DNA of 40,238 nucleotides from positions 1 through 40,238 of IMG/VR virus record IMGVR_UViG_3300037587_000590; one strand, 5' to 3'. Every line of letters begins with the position of its first letter. Within the stretch, counting starts at the first letter, position 1. This stretch comes from a virus. Below the pieces are notes generated by a model. The model did no database searches, was not told where the DNA came from, and worked only from the letters and a program-made list of their open reading frames with translations. Shown one piece after another: positions 5,234-11,980 of the stretch. The translations under genes were made by a program, and so were the position numbers.

Positions 5234-5388
5234 GTAATTGGCTTGGCTGTATTGTGAATTTTAATAATTGGAGGGTTGGGTGGTCGTCAGGATACTATCC
5301 CCACCAAGACACCACCAAAATATATTGGTTTTTGTTCATTGGATTTATCTGGGGTGACGAACAAGATATAGATGTTTGGAAGAATTAA
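5230..5388 (+). CDS. Small Trp/Tyr-rich hypothetical protein
   Basis: 52 residues, ATG 5230 overlapping the previous stop. It is rich in aromatic residues (NFNNWRVGWSSGYYPHQDTT, then IYWFLFIGFIWGD), with a hydrophobic segment at residues 31-42 that is short for a full membrane span. Unrecognised. It sits in an operon of overlapping genes, which is its main support. Confidence 0.45.
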   Translation: MSNWLGCIVNFNNWRVGWSSGYYPHQDTTKIYWFLFIGFIWGDEQDIDVWKN

Positions 5389-5393
5389 ACAGT

Positions 5394-5546
5394 ATGACAC
5401 AGAAAATAAAAATAGATACTAGAAAGTGGTGGATAAACGAGGCGTTTATAGTATTAAGAAAAAACTTCAAACTTAAGGATCAAAACGAACTCTTAAGAAA
5501 GCGACTTTCCCAACTGACAATTAAAAAGGAAATTGAGCAGGATTAA
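5394..5546 (+). CDS. Small basic helical protein
   Basis: 50 residues from ATG 5394, ending TAA 5544-5546 just ahead of the next start. The sequence is strongly basic (KIKIDTRKWWINEAFIVLRK, then ELLRKRLSQL) and helical. It could bind nucleic acid or another protein. No family is recognised. Confidence 0.4.
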   Translation: MTQKIKIDTRKWWINEAFIVLRKNFKLKDQNELLRKRLSQLTIKKEIEQD

Positions 5547-5550
5547 TATT

Positions 5551-6063
5551 ATGACGAACGGTAATAAAAAAGCAGTAGAAATTCTCTGTAATGAGATTGA
5601 ATTTCCATATACCAATGATTTAGAGCTACCAGAAGTGCTAGTTTCTTTTGTGGTAATATTGGTTGGGCATGTTAGGCGTATGCGTGAAATGCAAGTTGCT
5701 ACTGTAAGAATGACCAAGAAGCCCCCGTCTGCATCTTCAGAAGAGGTGTTGGAATTGGTGGAGCATATGCTCAGTATGGACGATATCGCCCTCATGCGTG
5801 ATAGAGCATCTGAAATAAATACCTCACTATGTTTGGACGAATTAAACTGCGACCACTTGGAAGATATGCTTTCTTCTTGTGTTTCAGCTATTCAGTTTGG
5901 CTTGGAAGAACCGTGTATGTCACGTCATGCGGCTAGTGCGGCTGACTACATTTGGAAAAGAATGTATGGTGTTTCCATGTTTGATAGGCACACATCAAAA
6001 TGGTCTAAAGACTGGACAAGAGTGCAGTTACAAGAAGTTATTGAAAGATTGGAAATTAAATGA
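5551..6063 (+). CDS. Hypothetical helical protein
   Basis: 170 residues from ATG 5551 with AGGA 10 bases upstream; a TTG at 5533 inside the previous gene is less likely. Mostly helical, with a hydrophobic stretch (ELPEVLVSFVVILVGHVRRM) and an acidic central part (MSMDDIALMRDRASE). There is a Cys/His-containing segment around residues 95-128 (LNCDHLEDMLSSC, CMSRHAAS), and the end is basic. It is the last gene of this operon, meeting the minus-strand recombination operon tail to tail with six bases between. Function unknown. Confidence 0.5.
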   Translation: MTNGNKKAVEILCNEIEFPYTNDLELPEVLVSFVVILVGHVRRMREMQVATVRMTKKPPSASSEEVLELVEHMLSMDDIALMRDRASEINTSLCLDELNCDHLEDMLSSCVSAIQFGLEEPCMSRHAASAADYIWKRMYGVSMFDRHTSKWSKDWTRVQLQEVIERLEIK

Positions 6064-6069
6064 GCGTGA

Positions 6070-6507
6070 TTATCTTCTCTGCATATCCTCAGGATAAGTC
6101 AAAGCAATTCCACATTCAATATTGAAAAACCTACTAACCCTATCCATAAATTCAATCATTTCTTTTTTATTAAGCTTGGTTAGGGATTTTCTCTCATCAG
6201 CAGTTGAGCCGTTCATTAAACTATGTTGGATAGACGGTAAAAACTTTTCTTTCATTTCAAACGCCAGGTCATTTTTTTCATAACCAGTCTGGTTCGCCGC
6301 TTCTGTCATCCATTTAAAAAACAATCTGCGTTGCTTATCGGTTATGCTATCCTCTTCTAGTTTTATCTCATATGTTAATGGCTTGGAATAATCAACCTCT
6401 GAAATTCTGCGTAAAGCAAAATCAAGTGATTGTTGGTGTATTATGCGACCTTTAATCATTATTGCTAGTTGAAACCTCTTTTCTTCTTTCCTTTTACTTA
6501 TAAACAT
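6070..6507 (-). CDS. NinB-like recombination protein
   Basis: 145 residues. After a basic N-terminus the pattern KPLTYEIKLEEDSITDKQRR is followed by FFKWMTEAANQTGYEK and a long helical part ending FMDRVSRFFNIECG. It resembles the lambda NinB (Orf) family in order of elements: beta strand with KP, a serine/threonine-Q motif, then helices. NinB binds single-stranded DNA and SSB and helps load the recombinase. Its place at the end of an operon with SSB and a Rad52-type annealase supports this. Similarity is by pattern only. Start ATG 6507 lies behind AAGGAG. Confidence 0.5.
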   Translation of the reverse strand: MFISKRKEEKRFQLAIMIKGRIIHQQSLDFALRRISEVDYSKPLTYEIKLEEDSITDKQRRLFFKWMTEAANQTGYEKNDLAFEMKEKFLPSIQHSLMNGSTADERKSLTKLNKKEMIEFMDRVSRFFNIECGIALTYPEDMQRR

Positions 6508-6519
6508 CTACTCTCTCCT

Positions 6520-6753
6520 TTAAATTAAAACGCCTTGCCTAGGCTGTTCTATCCAATACTCTTTGAAATTAACTCGCTCTCCTAATCTATTTGTTTTTGT
6601 TATAGACCTGTCTTTAATATCATGCCCTTCTGCTCTTAGGTCGCTTATGCATGACGGAGTTTTAAATTTATAGGTTTCATTGTAAATTGATAGACGGCTA
6701 ATAGTTCTGCCACTTTCAAGCTGCTCAAGAATATATTTTTTTAATGACTTCAT
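6520..6753 (-). CDS. Helix-turn-helix (HTH_39-like) protein
   Basis: 77 residues. The N-terminal half (ILEQLESGRTISRLSIYNET, then CISDLRAEGHDI) follows the pattern of small winged-helix domains such as HTH_39. In those a helix-turn-helix is followed by a wing, here about residues 45-65 (DRSITKTNRLGERVNFKEYW). The likely role is DNA binding in the early recombination operon. It starts two bases after the YopX stop. Confidence 0.6.
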   Translation of the reverse strand: MKSLKKYILEQLESGRTISRLSIYNETYKFKTPSCISDLRAEGHDIKDRSITKTNRLGERVNFKEYWIEQPRQGVLI

Positions 6754-6754
6754 T

Positions 6755-7093
6755 TCATCTCTCTAATAGTTCAGGGTTTTCGTATATGTTGCTTACGATT
6801 GACTCTATATCACCTTCAGGATATGCGTGATAAAGCTCTATAAATGGAAATTCGGCTATATAATCCCCATAACCTGCTAAATAGACAACATCACCTTCGT
6901 ATATTTCCACACCGTTTTTATCTTTAAGTCCTGTGAATTGCTCTATTACAATATTATTAAGACTGGCCAAAGATTTCCCGTATCTCCTTTTCAGGGCGTC
7001 AAACACCGTGATTTCTCCGATAATGTGAAACCCTGTGCAAATGTATTTCTGCTCTTGCTTATCCCAAGCTCTAAATTTTTTTTCTATTGTCAT
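6755..7093 (-). CDS. yopX: YopX family protein
   Basis: 112 residues with the family hallmarks in order: KFRAWDKQEQKYIC at the N-terminus, IEQFTGLKDKNGVEIYEGDV in the middle (the QyTGLkDknG-eIyEGD signature) and a C-terminal NIYENPELL. YopX proteins form a beta-rich fold and are common in phage early regions; their function is not known. The start at 7093 follows AAGGGA. It is separated from ssb by a 103-base gap that holds the interleaved inverted repeats at 7113-7182, so its translation may be controlled by RNA structure. Confidence 0.85.
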   Translation of the reverse strand: MTIEKKFRAWDKQEQKYICTGFHIIGEITVFDALKRRYGKSLASLNNIVIEQFTGLKDKNGVEIYEGDVVYLAGYGDYIAEFPFIELYHAYPEGDIESIVSNIYENPELLER

Positions 7094-7112
7094 ATTAAAA
7101 TCCCTTAATTGA

Positions 7113-7182
7113 CCTAGCTCCGTTTAAGAAGGGTGGAGTGCAAGGCGGAGCTAGGCCGTTGGGGGAGAAACACCCTTGCACT
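7113..7182 (-). ncRNA. Candidate RNA pseudoknot in the ssb-yopX gap
   Basis: Read on the minus strand, AGTGCAAGG (7182-7174) can pair with CCTTGCACT (7145-7137), and CCTAGCTCCG (7155-7146) can pair with CGGAGCTAGG (7122-7113). Both stems are perfect (9 and 10 bp) and interleaved, with loops of 18, 0 and 14 bases, the geometry of an H-type pseudoknot with stacked stems. A further 7-bp alternative pairs AAGGGTG (7177-7171) with CACCCTT (7135-7129), so a switch is possible. The ribosome binding site of yopX begins just after it. No T-run follows, so it is not an ordinary terminator. Confidence 0.6.
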
Positions 7183-7196
7183 ATCTCTGCTAAACT

Positions 7197-7592
7197 CTAA
7201 AAAGGTATATCATCATCTAAATCGTCGACTGGTGCTTGATAATCTGGCGACCTCTTAGGCTCAGACTGCTCACGACTATCAAGCATGATAATTTTGCCAT
7301 CATAATTTAACACTATTTCAGTTTTATATTTATCAACGCCTTGTTGGTCTTGCCACTTCCTCGTTTGCATTTGACCTGATAGATAAATCTTAGAACCCTT
7401 TTTAATGTAGGACATAACTATTTCACATAGCTTTTCATTGAACACAACTGCGCTTATCCATTCAGTTCGCTCGCCACCTGACCACTTTTCAGATACAGCT
7501 AGGCTAAAACTAACCACTGGCTTACCATTATTCATTGCTCTTTGTTCGGGGTCTTTGCCCACATTTCCTATAAATTCACACCTATTCAGCAT
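7197..7592 (-). CDS. ssb: Single-stranded DNA-binding protein
   Basis: 131 residues, a typical bacterial/phage SSB. The OB fold begins MLNRCEFIGNVGKDPEQR and continues VVSFSLAVSEKW, then TEWISAVVFNEKL and the IYLSGQMQTRKWQDQQG turn. A disordered acidic linker ends in the DDDIPF tip that recruits partner proteins. It coats single-stranded DNA in replication and recombination and lies directly downstream of the Rad52-like annealase gene (12 bases). A 59-bp piece of this gene (7364-7422) is duplicated in front of the annealase gene. Confidence 0.95.
   Translation of the reverse strand: MLNRCEFIGNVGKDPEQRAMNNGKPVVSFSLAVSEKWSGGERTEWISAVVFNEKLCEIVMSYIKKGSKIYLSGQMQTRKWQDQQGVDKYKTEIVLNYDGKIIMLDSREQSEPKRSPDYQAPVDDLDDDIPF
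7364..7422 (-). repeat. 59-bp direct repeat, copy inside ssb
   Basis: Matches 8324-8382 with three mismatches (56 of 59). In ssb it encodes residues around MSYIKKGSKIYLSGQMQ. It is the donor of the fragment fused to the annealase gene. Confidence 0.95.
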
Positions 7593-7604
7593 TTTCTTTG
7601 TCCC

Positions 7605-8375
7605 TTATGTTAATATTTGCTTTTGTTTTTCGATCTCTTGCTCTAGTCCATCTTGACCGTCATACCCATACCACCATGACATAAAGTACCTATTGGTTTC
7701 TGCCGCCTCCTCGCATGATTTTAATACGCCATCATACTCATCTAGCAACTTAACCAACTGTTCTTTTGTACCACAATCACGCAAACCATCGTGGAATGAC
7801 TTTAGTTCATTGGTTAGTGCTTGCTTTGTGTATCCATTAGGCAAAGCTACTGGCTGCTTTTCGCTGACGTTGTCCTGACCTTTATCATATAGCGCAAGAC
7901 CAAACTTATTGCCAAACGTCATTAATGCTCTTTTCATTGCATCTGTTTCCGCTTCTTTTAAAGCACTTTCGTGTGCGTCACCTGCATTATTAGGCTCACT
8001 AAATCCATGACCAGCACCAAAGCCCTCACGCACAACGTCACCAACCCTAACCCTAACTTTGGCAATATATGACACCTTCCACATGTCCTTATCAGGCTTG
8101 TTATCATATCCCTTTCTTTGGTATCCTGTTTCATGAACACACTTAATCTCAACAGTTTCTCTTGTCCACATATCAAACCCAAAAATACGATTAGCCTCAT
8201 CTATAGCGTGCCAACCCTCTATATAAGAAAGAATGATGTTGCCTAGCTCTCTGCCTTTAACGTGCTTTTTCCAAAGCTTACCTCGGAGCTCTCTTTTTTG
8301 CTGAACGCTAAACATTATATGCTTTTGCATTTGACCTGGTAGATAAATCTTAGAATCCTTTTTAATGTAGGGCAT
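7605..8375 (-). CDS. Rad52/22-type single-strand annealing protein with an SSB-derived N-terminal extension
   Basis: From residue 21 (MFSVQQKRELRGKLWKKHVK) the protein follows the Rad52-type phage annealase family, with SYIEGWHAIDEANRIFGFD, then WTRETVEIKCV, GAGHGFSEPNNAGDAHESA and a KEAETDAMKRAL helix. Such proteins form rings and anneal complementary single strands. The C-terminal part is a helical tail rich in Glu and Lys. Residues 1-19 (MPYIKKDSKIYLPGQMQ and following) derive from ssb through a 59-bp duplication. The canonical family start would be ATG 8315, but it has no ribosome binding site, whereas 8375 follows AAAAAGG and 8330 follows CAGG. A fused product is therefore likely. Total 256 residues. 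Confidence 0.85.
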   Translation of the reverse strand: MPYIKKDSKIYLPGQMQKHIMFSVQQKRELRGKLWKKHVKGRELGNIILSYIEGWHAIDEANRIFGFDMWTRETVEIKCVHETGYQRKGYDNKPDKDMWKVSYIAKVRVRVGDVVREGFGAGHGFSEPNNAGDAHESALKEAETDAMKRALMTFGNKFGLALYDKGQDNVSEKQPVALPNGYTKQALTNELKSFHDGLRDCGTKEQLVKLLDEYDGVLKSCEEAAETNRYFMSWWYGYDGQDGLEQEIEKQKQILT

Positions 8376-8382
8376 AACTATT
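8324..8382 (-). repeat. 59-bp direct repeat, ssb fragment before the annealase gene
   Basis: Near-identical copy of 7364-7422 exactly 960 bases away, in the same orientation and reading frame. It follows a 10-codon frame (MTEEIKKRFE, 8410-8378) coupled to the gene upstream and runs in frame into the annealase. It gives the annealase a new start codon and 19 extra residues. Confidence 0.95.
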
Positions 8383-8406
8383 CAAACCTTTTTTTGATTT
8401 CTTCTG

Positions 8407-8598
8407 TCATTTCAATACATCCAGTTTTTCAAGTTGCAATAAAAGAGCTTCTTGCAATTTATTAATAAACTCAACATCGGGCTTAACGCTACCACGGCTT
8501 ATTGCCGAGTTAATGCACCTGCTAACCGTTCCTATTGCTCTATGAGCTTCGTCTAGGTCTTGGTCTTGTAAGTATTGTGGATTAATTCCATTGTCCAT
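8407..8598 (-). CDS. Small hypothetical protein
   Basis: 63 residues from ATG 8598, which follows AGGAGA at a good distance; an upstream start at 8643 overlaps the preceding gene. It is helical and polar (LQDQDLDEAHRAIGTVSRCI, then FINKLQEALLLQLEKLDVLK), with a C-terminal leucine-rich helix suited to dimerisation. No family is recognised. Early gene of the recombination operon. Confidence 0.5.
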   Translation of the reverse strand: MDNGINPQYLQDQDLDEAHRAIGTVSRCINSAISRGSVKPDVEFINKLQEALLLQLEKLDVLK

Positions 8599-8608
8599 TT
8601 TGCATCTC

Positions 8609-8914
8609 CTATTCAAATGCTTCATGATGCTTACCATCTTCATAAGCTTCTTCTTCTATTAAATCTTCAATAAGCTTATATCTGCTTTCAACTATTTTAA
8701 TAATTCTCTTAGCACTAACACCATCATCAATAGCTTTTTGCACAAGGTTTTCTATTACTGCATCACCCTCCGCATCACAATCACTTTTAATATAAGCATT
8801 AATAAGCCAGTCGTTTTCTAAGGTAATACCCTCAATTTCAGGAGTTCCACCTTCAAACTGACTAACATTTAATGTAGCGTCGCCGTACTTAGATGTATAA
8901 TTAATTTCTACCAT
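8609..8914 (-). CDS. Acidic hypothetical protein, first gene of the recombination operon
   Basis: 101 residues from ATG 8914, which follows GGAAGGGA; a start at 8968 would have no ribosome binding site and would lie in the promoter region. The N-terminal part is beta-rich (VEINYTSKYGDATLNVSQFE) and the C-terminal part helical and acidic (EDLIEEEAYEDGKHHEAFE). Unrecognised. Its position suggests a very early product. Confidence 0.5.
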   Translation of the reverse strand: MVEINYTSKYGDATLNVSQFEGGTPEIEGITLENDWLINAYIKSDCDAEGDAVIENLVQKAIDDGVSAKRIIKIVESRYKLIEDLIEEEAYEDGKHHEAFE

Positions 8915-8937
8915 TTCATCCCTTCCATTTGCTTTCC

Positions 8938-8966
8938 TTGACATAGATAGTTGCAGGTCGTACAAC
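8938..8966 (+). promoter_or_regulatory. Rightward promoter for the Cro-like gene
   Basis: TTGACA at 8938-8943, a 17-base spacer and TACAAC at 8961-8966 precede the TTG start at 9003. The -35 box is perfect and the -10 matches four of six. It lies between the divergently transcribed recombination operon and the Cro-like gene, the usual site of a phage decision switch. Confidence 0.5.
8950..8966. promoter_or_regulatory. Candidate operator, imperfect palindrome
   Basis: GTTGCAGGTCGTACAAC is a 17-bp dyad with six of eight half-site positions matching, and it overlaps the -10 box of the rightward promoter. Size and position fit a repressor site for the small HTH protein at 9003 or the XRE protein at 4161. 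No second copy was found nearby. Confidence 0.35.
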
Positions 8967-9002
8967 ATAAATCAAGCATTAAATTAACAAAAGGAAAAAA
9001 CA

Positions 9003-9254
9003 TTGGATTTACTAGATTATATAAAGCTCCATCATGGAGGTAATCAATCAGACTTTGCAAAGCTCGCCAAGTTAGACAAGGGAACGGTTTCAAGACTGTG
9101 TAAAAAAGAAACCTACCCAAGCCAACACACATCAAATATGGTGTTTAAGGCTACAGCGGGTCAGGTTGGGTTTACTGATTTATATGACCAAAAAGCAGGA
9201 GCAGTTGCACTGAATACAAAACAGGATAAGAAATTAAAGGTGAAATATGATTGA
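9003..9254 (+). CDS. Cro-like helix-turn-helix protein
   Basis: 83 residues from TTG 9003, which follows AAAGGA at eight bases; no ATG lies in frame upstream. The first half is an HTH: LLDYIKLHHGGNQSDFAKLA, then KLDKGTVSRLCKKETYPS, resembling small Cro-type proteins in which the second helix starts QSDFA. The C-terminal tail is basic (KQDKKLKVKYD). It is the first gene of the long rightward early operon next to a divergent promoter and so a likely switch regulator. Confidence 0.7.
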   Translation: MDLLDYIKLHHGGNQSDFAKLAKLDKGTVSRLCKKETYPSQHTSNMVFKATAGQVGFTDLYDQKAGAVALNTKQDKKLKVKYD

Positions 9255-9597
9255 TATAATTAAATTTTGGTTAATTGTAGCTTATAAAACTATAGATAAA
9301 ACACTCAGAGATGTTATTGAGTTTGGCAAGGGCGTGGCGGTGATTTTCTTTTTAGTTCTAGTGGTCTACATATCATTCACCAAAGAAAATGAACGCTCTT
9401 TGGTTGAGAGTAGCCCTGACGAGAAGATTATTTCAATTGGCATTATTATAATTGCCTACGCATCATTTTCCCTTGTTCTTAATTTTCTCAGAGCGCACCT
9501 AAAGCAAAAAATAAAAAGGGGCAATGATAGCCTTGATAGCCTTAAGAAAGATATTATTAATGAACAAATTAAGAAAGATATAGAACGGCGCAAATGA
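9247..9597 (+). CDS. Two-helix membrane protein
   Basis: 116 residues, overlapping the end of the Cro-like gene by eight bases. Two membrane helices (about residues 29-46, containing GVAVIFFLVLVVYISF, and 61-83, containing IISIGIIIIAYASFSLVL) are joined by a short polar loop. A long charged C-terminal helix (LKKDIINEQIKKDIERRK) should face the cytoplasm. Unrecognised. A membrane sensor or exclusion protein is possible. Confidence 0.55.
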   Translation: MIDIIKFWLIVAYKTIDKTLRDVIEFGKGVAVIFFLVLVVYISFTKENERSLVESSPDEKIISIGIIIIAYASFSLVLNFLRAHLKQKIKRGNDSLDSLKKDIINEQIKKDIERRK

Positions 9598-10046
9598 AAG
9601 ATGATCCTGAAATATATTTTACATTAATGAAAGATGCAAAAAAACAAACACGTTATTTTATAGATAAAAACATAAATGCGTGGACTGTTATTAAGTCGAT
9701 GATTAAGCGTGAGCCAAACAATCTAGGTCTTAGCATGTGGAAATTCATTGAGTGTGCGATGATAGGTTGGCAGCTTAGGGAATTAGCCCATAGGGATATG
9801 CCACAGGAAGGCGGGCAGTCTTTAGAGCAAAAAGTAGGGCGGTTTTTGCCGAAAGAAAACGCAACCTTTGTGAATGTTGGACGAACCCCAAAAGGTGGGT
9901 CATATGCTGAATTTAAGGCTCATTCTGGTTATCGAACACTAAATAAGTTGTGGCTAGTTAGGCGAATACAAGCTCGCATTAAACTAGAATTAGACACGAT
10001 AGAAGAAGAAAAAGCATTAAAAGAATTGGAGAGGATAGGCACATGA
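9594..10046 (+). CDS. Hypothetical helical protein
   Basis: 150 residues, ATG 9594 overlapping the previous stop. Helical, with Trp and Arg at intervals (WTVIKSMIKREPNNLGLSMW, then WQLRELAHRDMPQEGG) and a basic C-terminal helix ending LKELERIGT. No family is recognised. It precedes an HNH nuclease gene with another ATGA overlap, so the two may be made together. Confidence 0.5.
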   Translation: MKDDPEIYFTLMKDAKKQTRYFIDKNINAWTVIKSMIKREPNNLGLSMWKFIECAMIGWQLRELAHRDMPQEGGQSLEQKVGRFLPKENATFVNVGRTPKGGSYAEFKAHSGYRTLNKLWLVRRIQARIKLELDTIEEEKALKELERIGT

Positions 10047-10504
10047 GCGGTAAGTTAAAAATACTTATAGAGCAACAAAAAAATATCTGTGCTATTTGCT
10101 TGGAGCCAATGAACCCATATAGCATATTGCCTATAGAAAGAGGTTCGCGAGAAGCACCAACGATTGACCATGTGATACCTTTAAGTAAGGGTGGTTTAGA
10201 TAATAAAACTAACCGCCTAGCGGTACATAAAAAATGCAACCTAAATAAAGCCGATAAAATGCCGAGTTCTGAATATCTTGCCAGAGCTAAAGAATGGGTA
10301 GGGTGTAGAATGTATATTACTGATATTGCATGGGGAATTGTAGTAGGGCATGGCAGGGGTGAAATCATCTTACCTTACTCGTTACGCAGAACACGAAGTG
10401 AAGCCATAAAAGATGAGTGTGAAAGGTATGATGGCATGGATTGGTGGAAGTTAAAAAGACGTGGCCTTCGTTGTATTAAAATTGAACTAAAGGAAATATT
10501 ATGA
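10043..10504 (+). CDS. HNH endonuclease
   Basis: 153 residues. The HNH core is plain: CAICLEP near residue 16, then TIDHVIPLSKGGLDNKTN with the catalytic DHV, and HKKCNLNKADK, so one zinc is held by the two CxxC-type pairs. The C-terminal half (YITDIAWGIVVGHGRGEIIL) is not typical of HNH and may bind DNA or a partner. As it sits among early genes rather than beside the terminase, it may be a free-standing homing-type or early nuclease. It ends in the KEIL junction repeat. Confidence 0.8.
   Translation: MSGKLKILIEQQKNICAICLEPMNPYSILPIERGSREAPTIDHVIPLSKGGLDNKTNRLAVHKKCNLNKADKMPSSEYLARAKEWVGCRMYITDIAWGIVVGHGRGEIILPYSLRRTRSEAIKDECERYDGMDWWKLKRRGLRCIKIELKEIL
10490..10504 (+). repeat. Stop-start junction repeat AAGGAAATATTATGA, copy 2
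   Basis: Identical to 4786-4800 and 11133-11147. It ends the HNH gene with KEIL and starts the 57-residue gene. Confidence 0.8.
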
Positions 10505-10674
10505 GAATAATAGGCAAACAAGTTATTGACTGGTTAGATAGCAACGAAATTGGAAGACTACTGTTGGCTGAAAGCTATGGTGGGGTTTTAGAGAATTCTG
10601 ACGAAGATGACACTTACGATGAATGTATGAAAAAGTCACTAGATGAACTACGTAATATGGAGATTTTTAAATGA
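10501..10674 (+). CDS. Small acidic hypothetical protein
   Basis: 57 residues, with ATGA overlaps at both ends. It begins MRIIGKQVIDWLDSNEIGRL, followed by a very acidic middle (SDEDDTYDEC) and a helical end. DNA mimicry or partner binding would suit such a small acidic early protein, but nothing identifies it. Confidence 0.5.
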   Translation: MRIIGKQVIDWLDSNEIGRLLLAESYGGVLENSDEDDTYDECMKKSLDELRNMEIFK

Positions 10675-11147
10675 GCGATGATGGTAATATCATAGACCCA
10701 CCAATCGTTGCCCAAGAGTATATTTATGGTGTTAATGTGGTTGATTTTGGTGAAGCAAGGGTAACAAGGGGTCTTAGTAAGCGACCACGGTCAAGCTGTA
10801 AGCACCTACATACATTATACGACACACATGAGAGAAGGGTTTGGTGTTCAGATTGTGAAACAACCTTAGACCCCTTTGATATGTTTGAAATAATTCTTGC
10901 CCGATATAATGACAAGATTAAAGAATTAGAAGAGCGAGAAAGAAAAGTAACAGAGGCTGAGAAACATTCATTATACTTAATAGCTAATAAAAATATTGAG
11001 AAAGCCTGGCGAGGAAAAACAATGGCAATTCCATGCCCCCATTGTGATGGGTGGTTGTTGCCAGAGGACTTTAAAAAAATTGGTTCGTGGAAGTCTGGGG
11101 CGATTGAAAGACAAAGCAGAAAGCACGAGAGTAAGGAAATATTATGA
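10671..11147 (+). CDS. Zinc-ribbon coiled-coil hypothetical protein
   Basis: 158 residues. A Cys/His cluster CKHLHTLYDTHERRVWCSDC near residues 43-62 looks like a zinc ribbon and is followed by TTLDPFDMFEIIL. A Lys/Glu-rich coiled coil (IKELEERERKVTEAEK) leads to a second CPHCDGW motif near residue 121. This layout is common in phage early proteins of unknown function and suggests nucleic-acid or protein binding. It ends in the KEIL junction repeat. Confidence 0.6.
   Translation: MSDDGNIIDPPIVAQEYIYGVNVVDFGEARVTRGLSKRPRSSCKHLHTLYDTHERRVWCSDCETTLDPFDMFEIILARYNDKIKELEERERKVTEAEKHSLYLIANKNIEKAWRGKTMAIPCPHCDGWLLPEDFKKIGSWKSGAIERQSRKHESKEIL
11133..11147 (+). repeat. Stop-start junction repeat AAGGAAATATTATGA, copy 3
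   Basis: Third identical copy. It ends the zinc-ribbon gene with KEIL and starts the 80-residue gene. A weaker variant (GAGGAAATATAATGAG) ends that next gene near 11375-11390. Confidence 0.8.
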
Positions 11148-11386
11148 CTAGTAATAAGAACACAATGAGCCATCAATTTGATAGGGTTTTGCTACACAAT
11201 GATGAAGGTGTTCCAATAGCAGCAATTTGGGCAACATTTGGAAGCGGTGAAATAATAACAAGAAACGAAGAGGTATACAAAAAAGCCAAAAGTATCAGGT
11301 TTGGCACAAGAGAATTTCAAGTAAATTCATTCAAGACGGATGGTAAGAAAAACCAATATTTAATTTTTGATGTGGAGGAAATATAA
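11144..11386 (+). CDS. Small beta-rich hypothetical protein
   Basis: 80 residues, start overlapping the previous stop. After a polar N-terminus it alternates short strands (FDRVLLHNDEGVPIAAIWAT, then QYLIFDVEEI), suggesting a small beta barrel or SH3-like fold. No family is recognised. Confidence 0.5.
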   Translation: MTSNKNTMSHQFDRVLLHNDEGVPIAAIWATFGSGEIITRNEEVYKKAKSIRFGTREFQVNSFKTDGKKNQYLIFDVEEI

Positions 11387-11556
11387 TGAGCATCAAACCT
11401 GAAACAAAAGAGCTTGAAAGCGACTTTCATTCTATAATCAGTGATGACTTAAAAATCATGTATCATCACGGTGTTTTTTGGAACAACACTGTTAGCAAGT
11501 TGTTCCGAGCTATAAAAGAAAATGGGTTTGAGTTAACTAAAAGGACGCACAAATGA
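11386..11556 (+). CDS. Small hypothetical protein
   Basis: 56 residues, ATG sharing a base with the previous TAA and the stop overlapping the next ATG. Helical and amphipathic (ELESDFHSIISDDLKIMYHH, then NNTVSKLFRAIKENGFELTK). Supported by the double overlap within a packed operon; function unknown. Confidence 0.5.
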   Translation: MSIKPETKELESDFHSIISDDLKIMYHHGVFWNNTVSKLFRAIKENGFELTKRTHK

Positions 11557-11744
11557 GCAATAAATTAACAATAATTATTAACGGTATACCAGAAGGCAAT
11601 CCATTTAATCACACATTCATGGGGTGTAAAGTTGAAACAATTATTCGTGGTGACGCATCTGATACGCTTGAGTATATTAGAGAAGCTAACGAAGTTCTTA
11701 TGGAAGAAATTGCAGGACTGAAAGAACTGATAGGTCTAGACTAA
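11553..11744 (+). CDS. Small hypothetical protein
   Basis: 63 residues, starting MSNKLTIIINGIPEGNPFNH and ending with an acidic helix (LEYIREANEVLMEEIAGLKE). It has a beta strand plus helix outline. Unrecognised; part of the chain of overlapping early genes. Confidence 0.5.
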   Translation: MSNKLTIIINGIPEGNPFNHTFMGCKVETIIRGDASDTLEYIREANEVLMEEIAGLKELIGLD

Positions 11745-11896
11745 TGAGCAACATTATATCACTAGATCACGAACGATGGAAGCGCACAGGCAATAGTGAG
11801 GCATTAGAACTTGTGGCGACAAAATCTAAAGATATACTTAAATTACTAAAAGAGTTGGAAAAGAAAAAGTTAATTAGGCCATTTAAAAACAGATAG
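11744..11896 (+). CDS. Small helical protein, possibly frameshifted
   Basis: 50 residues, ending in a basic helix (LKLLKELEKKKLIRPFKNR) at TAG 11894-11896. The +1 frame stays open from 11874 to a TGA at 11982-11984 that overlaps the next start. It encodes a coiled-coil-like tail (KTVDLRQELITIRYVMEASS) with no start codon of its own apart from a late GTG/ATG. An A5 run at 11885-11889 lies in the overlap. The simplest reading is one gene with a one-base change near that run. The short product may still be made. Confidence 0.4.
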   Translation: MSNIISLDHERWKRTGNSEALELVATKSKDILKLLKELEKKKLIRPFKNR

Positions 11897-11980
11897 TAAA
11901 TCTAAGACGGTAGACCTTAGACAAGAGCTAATAACAATTAGGTATGTGATGGAAGCATCATCACAACTGGAGCAATTACA

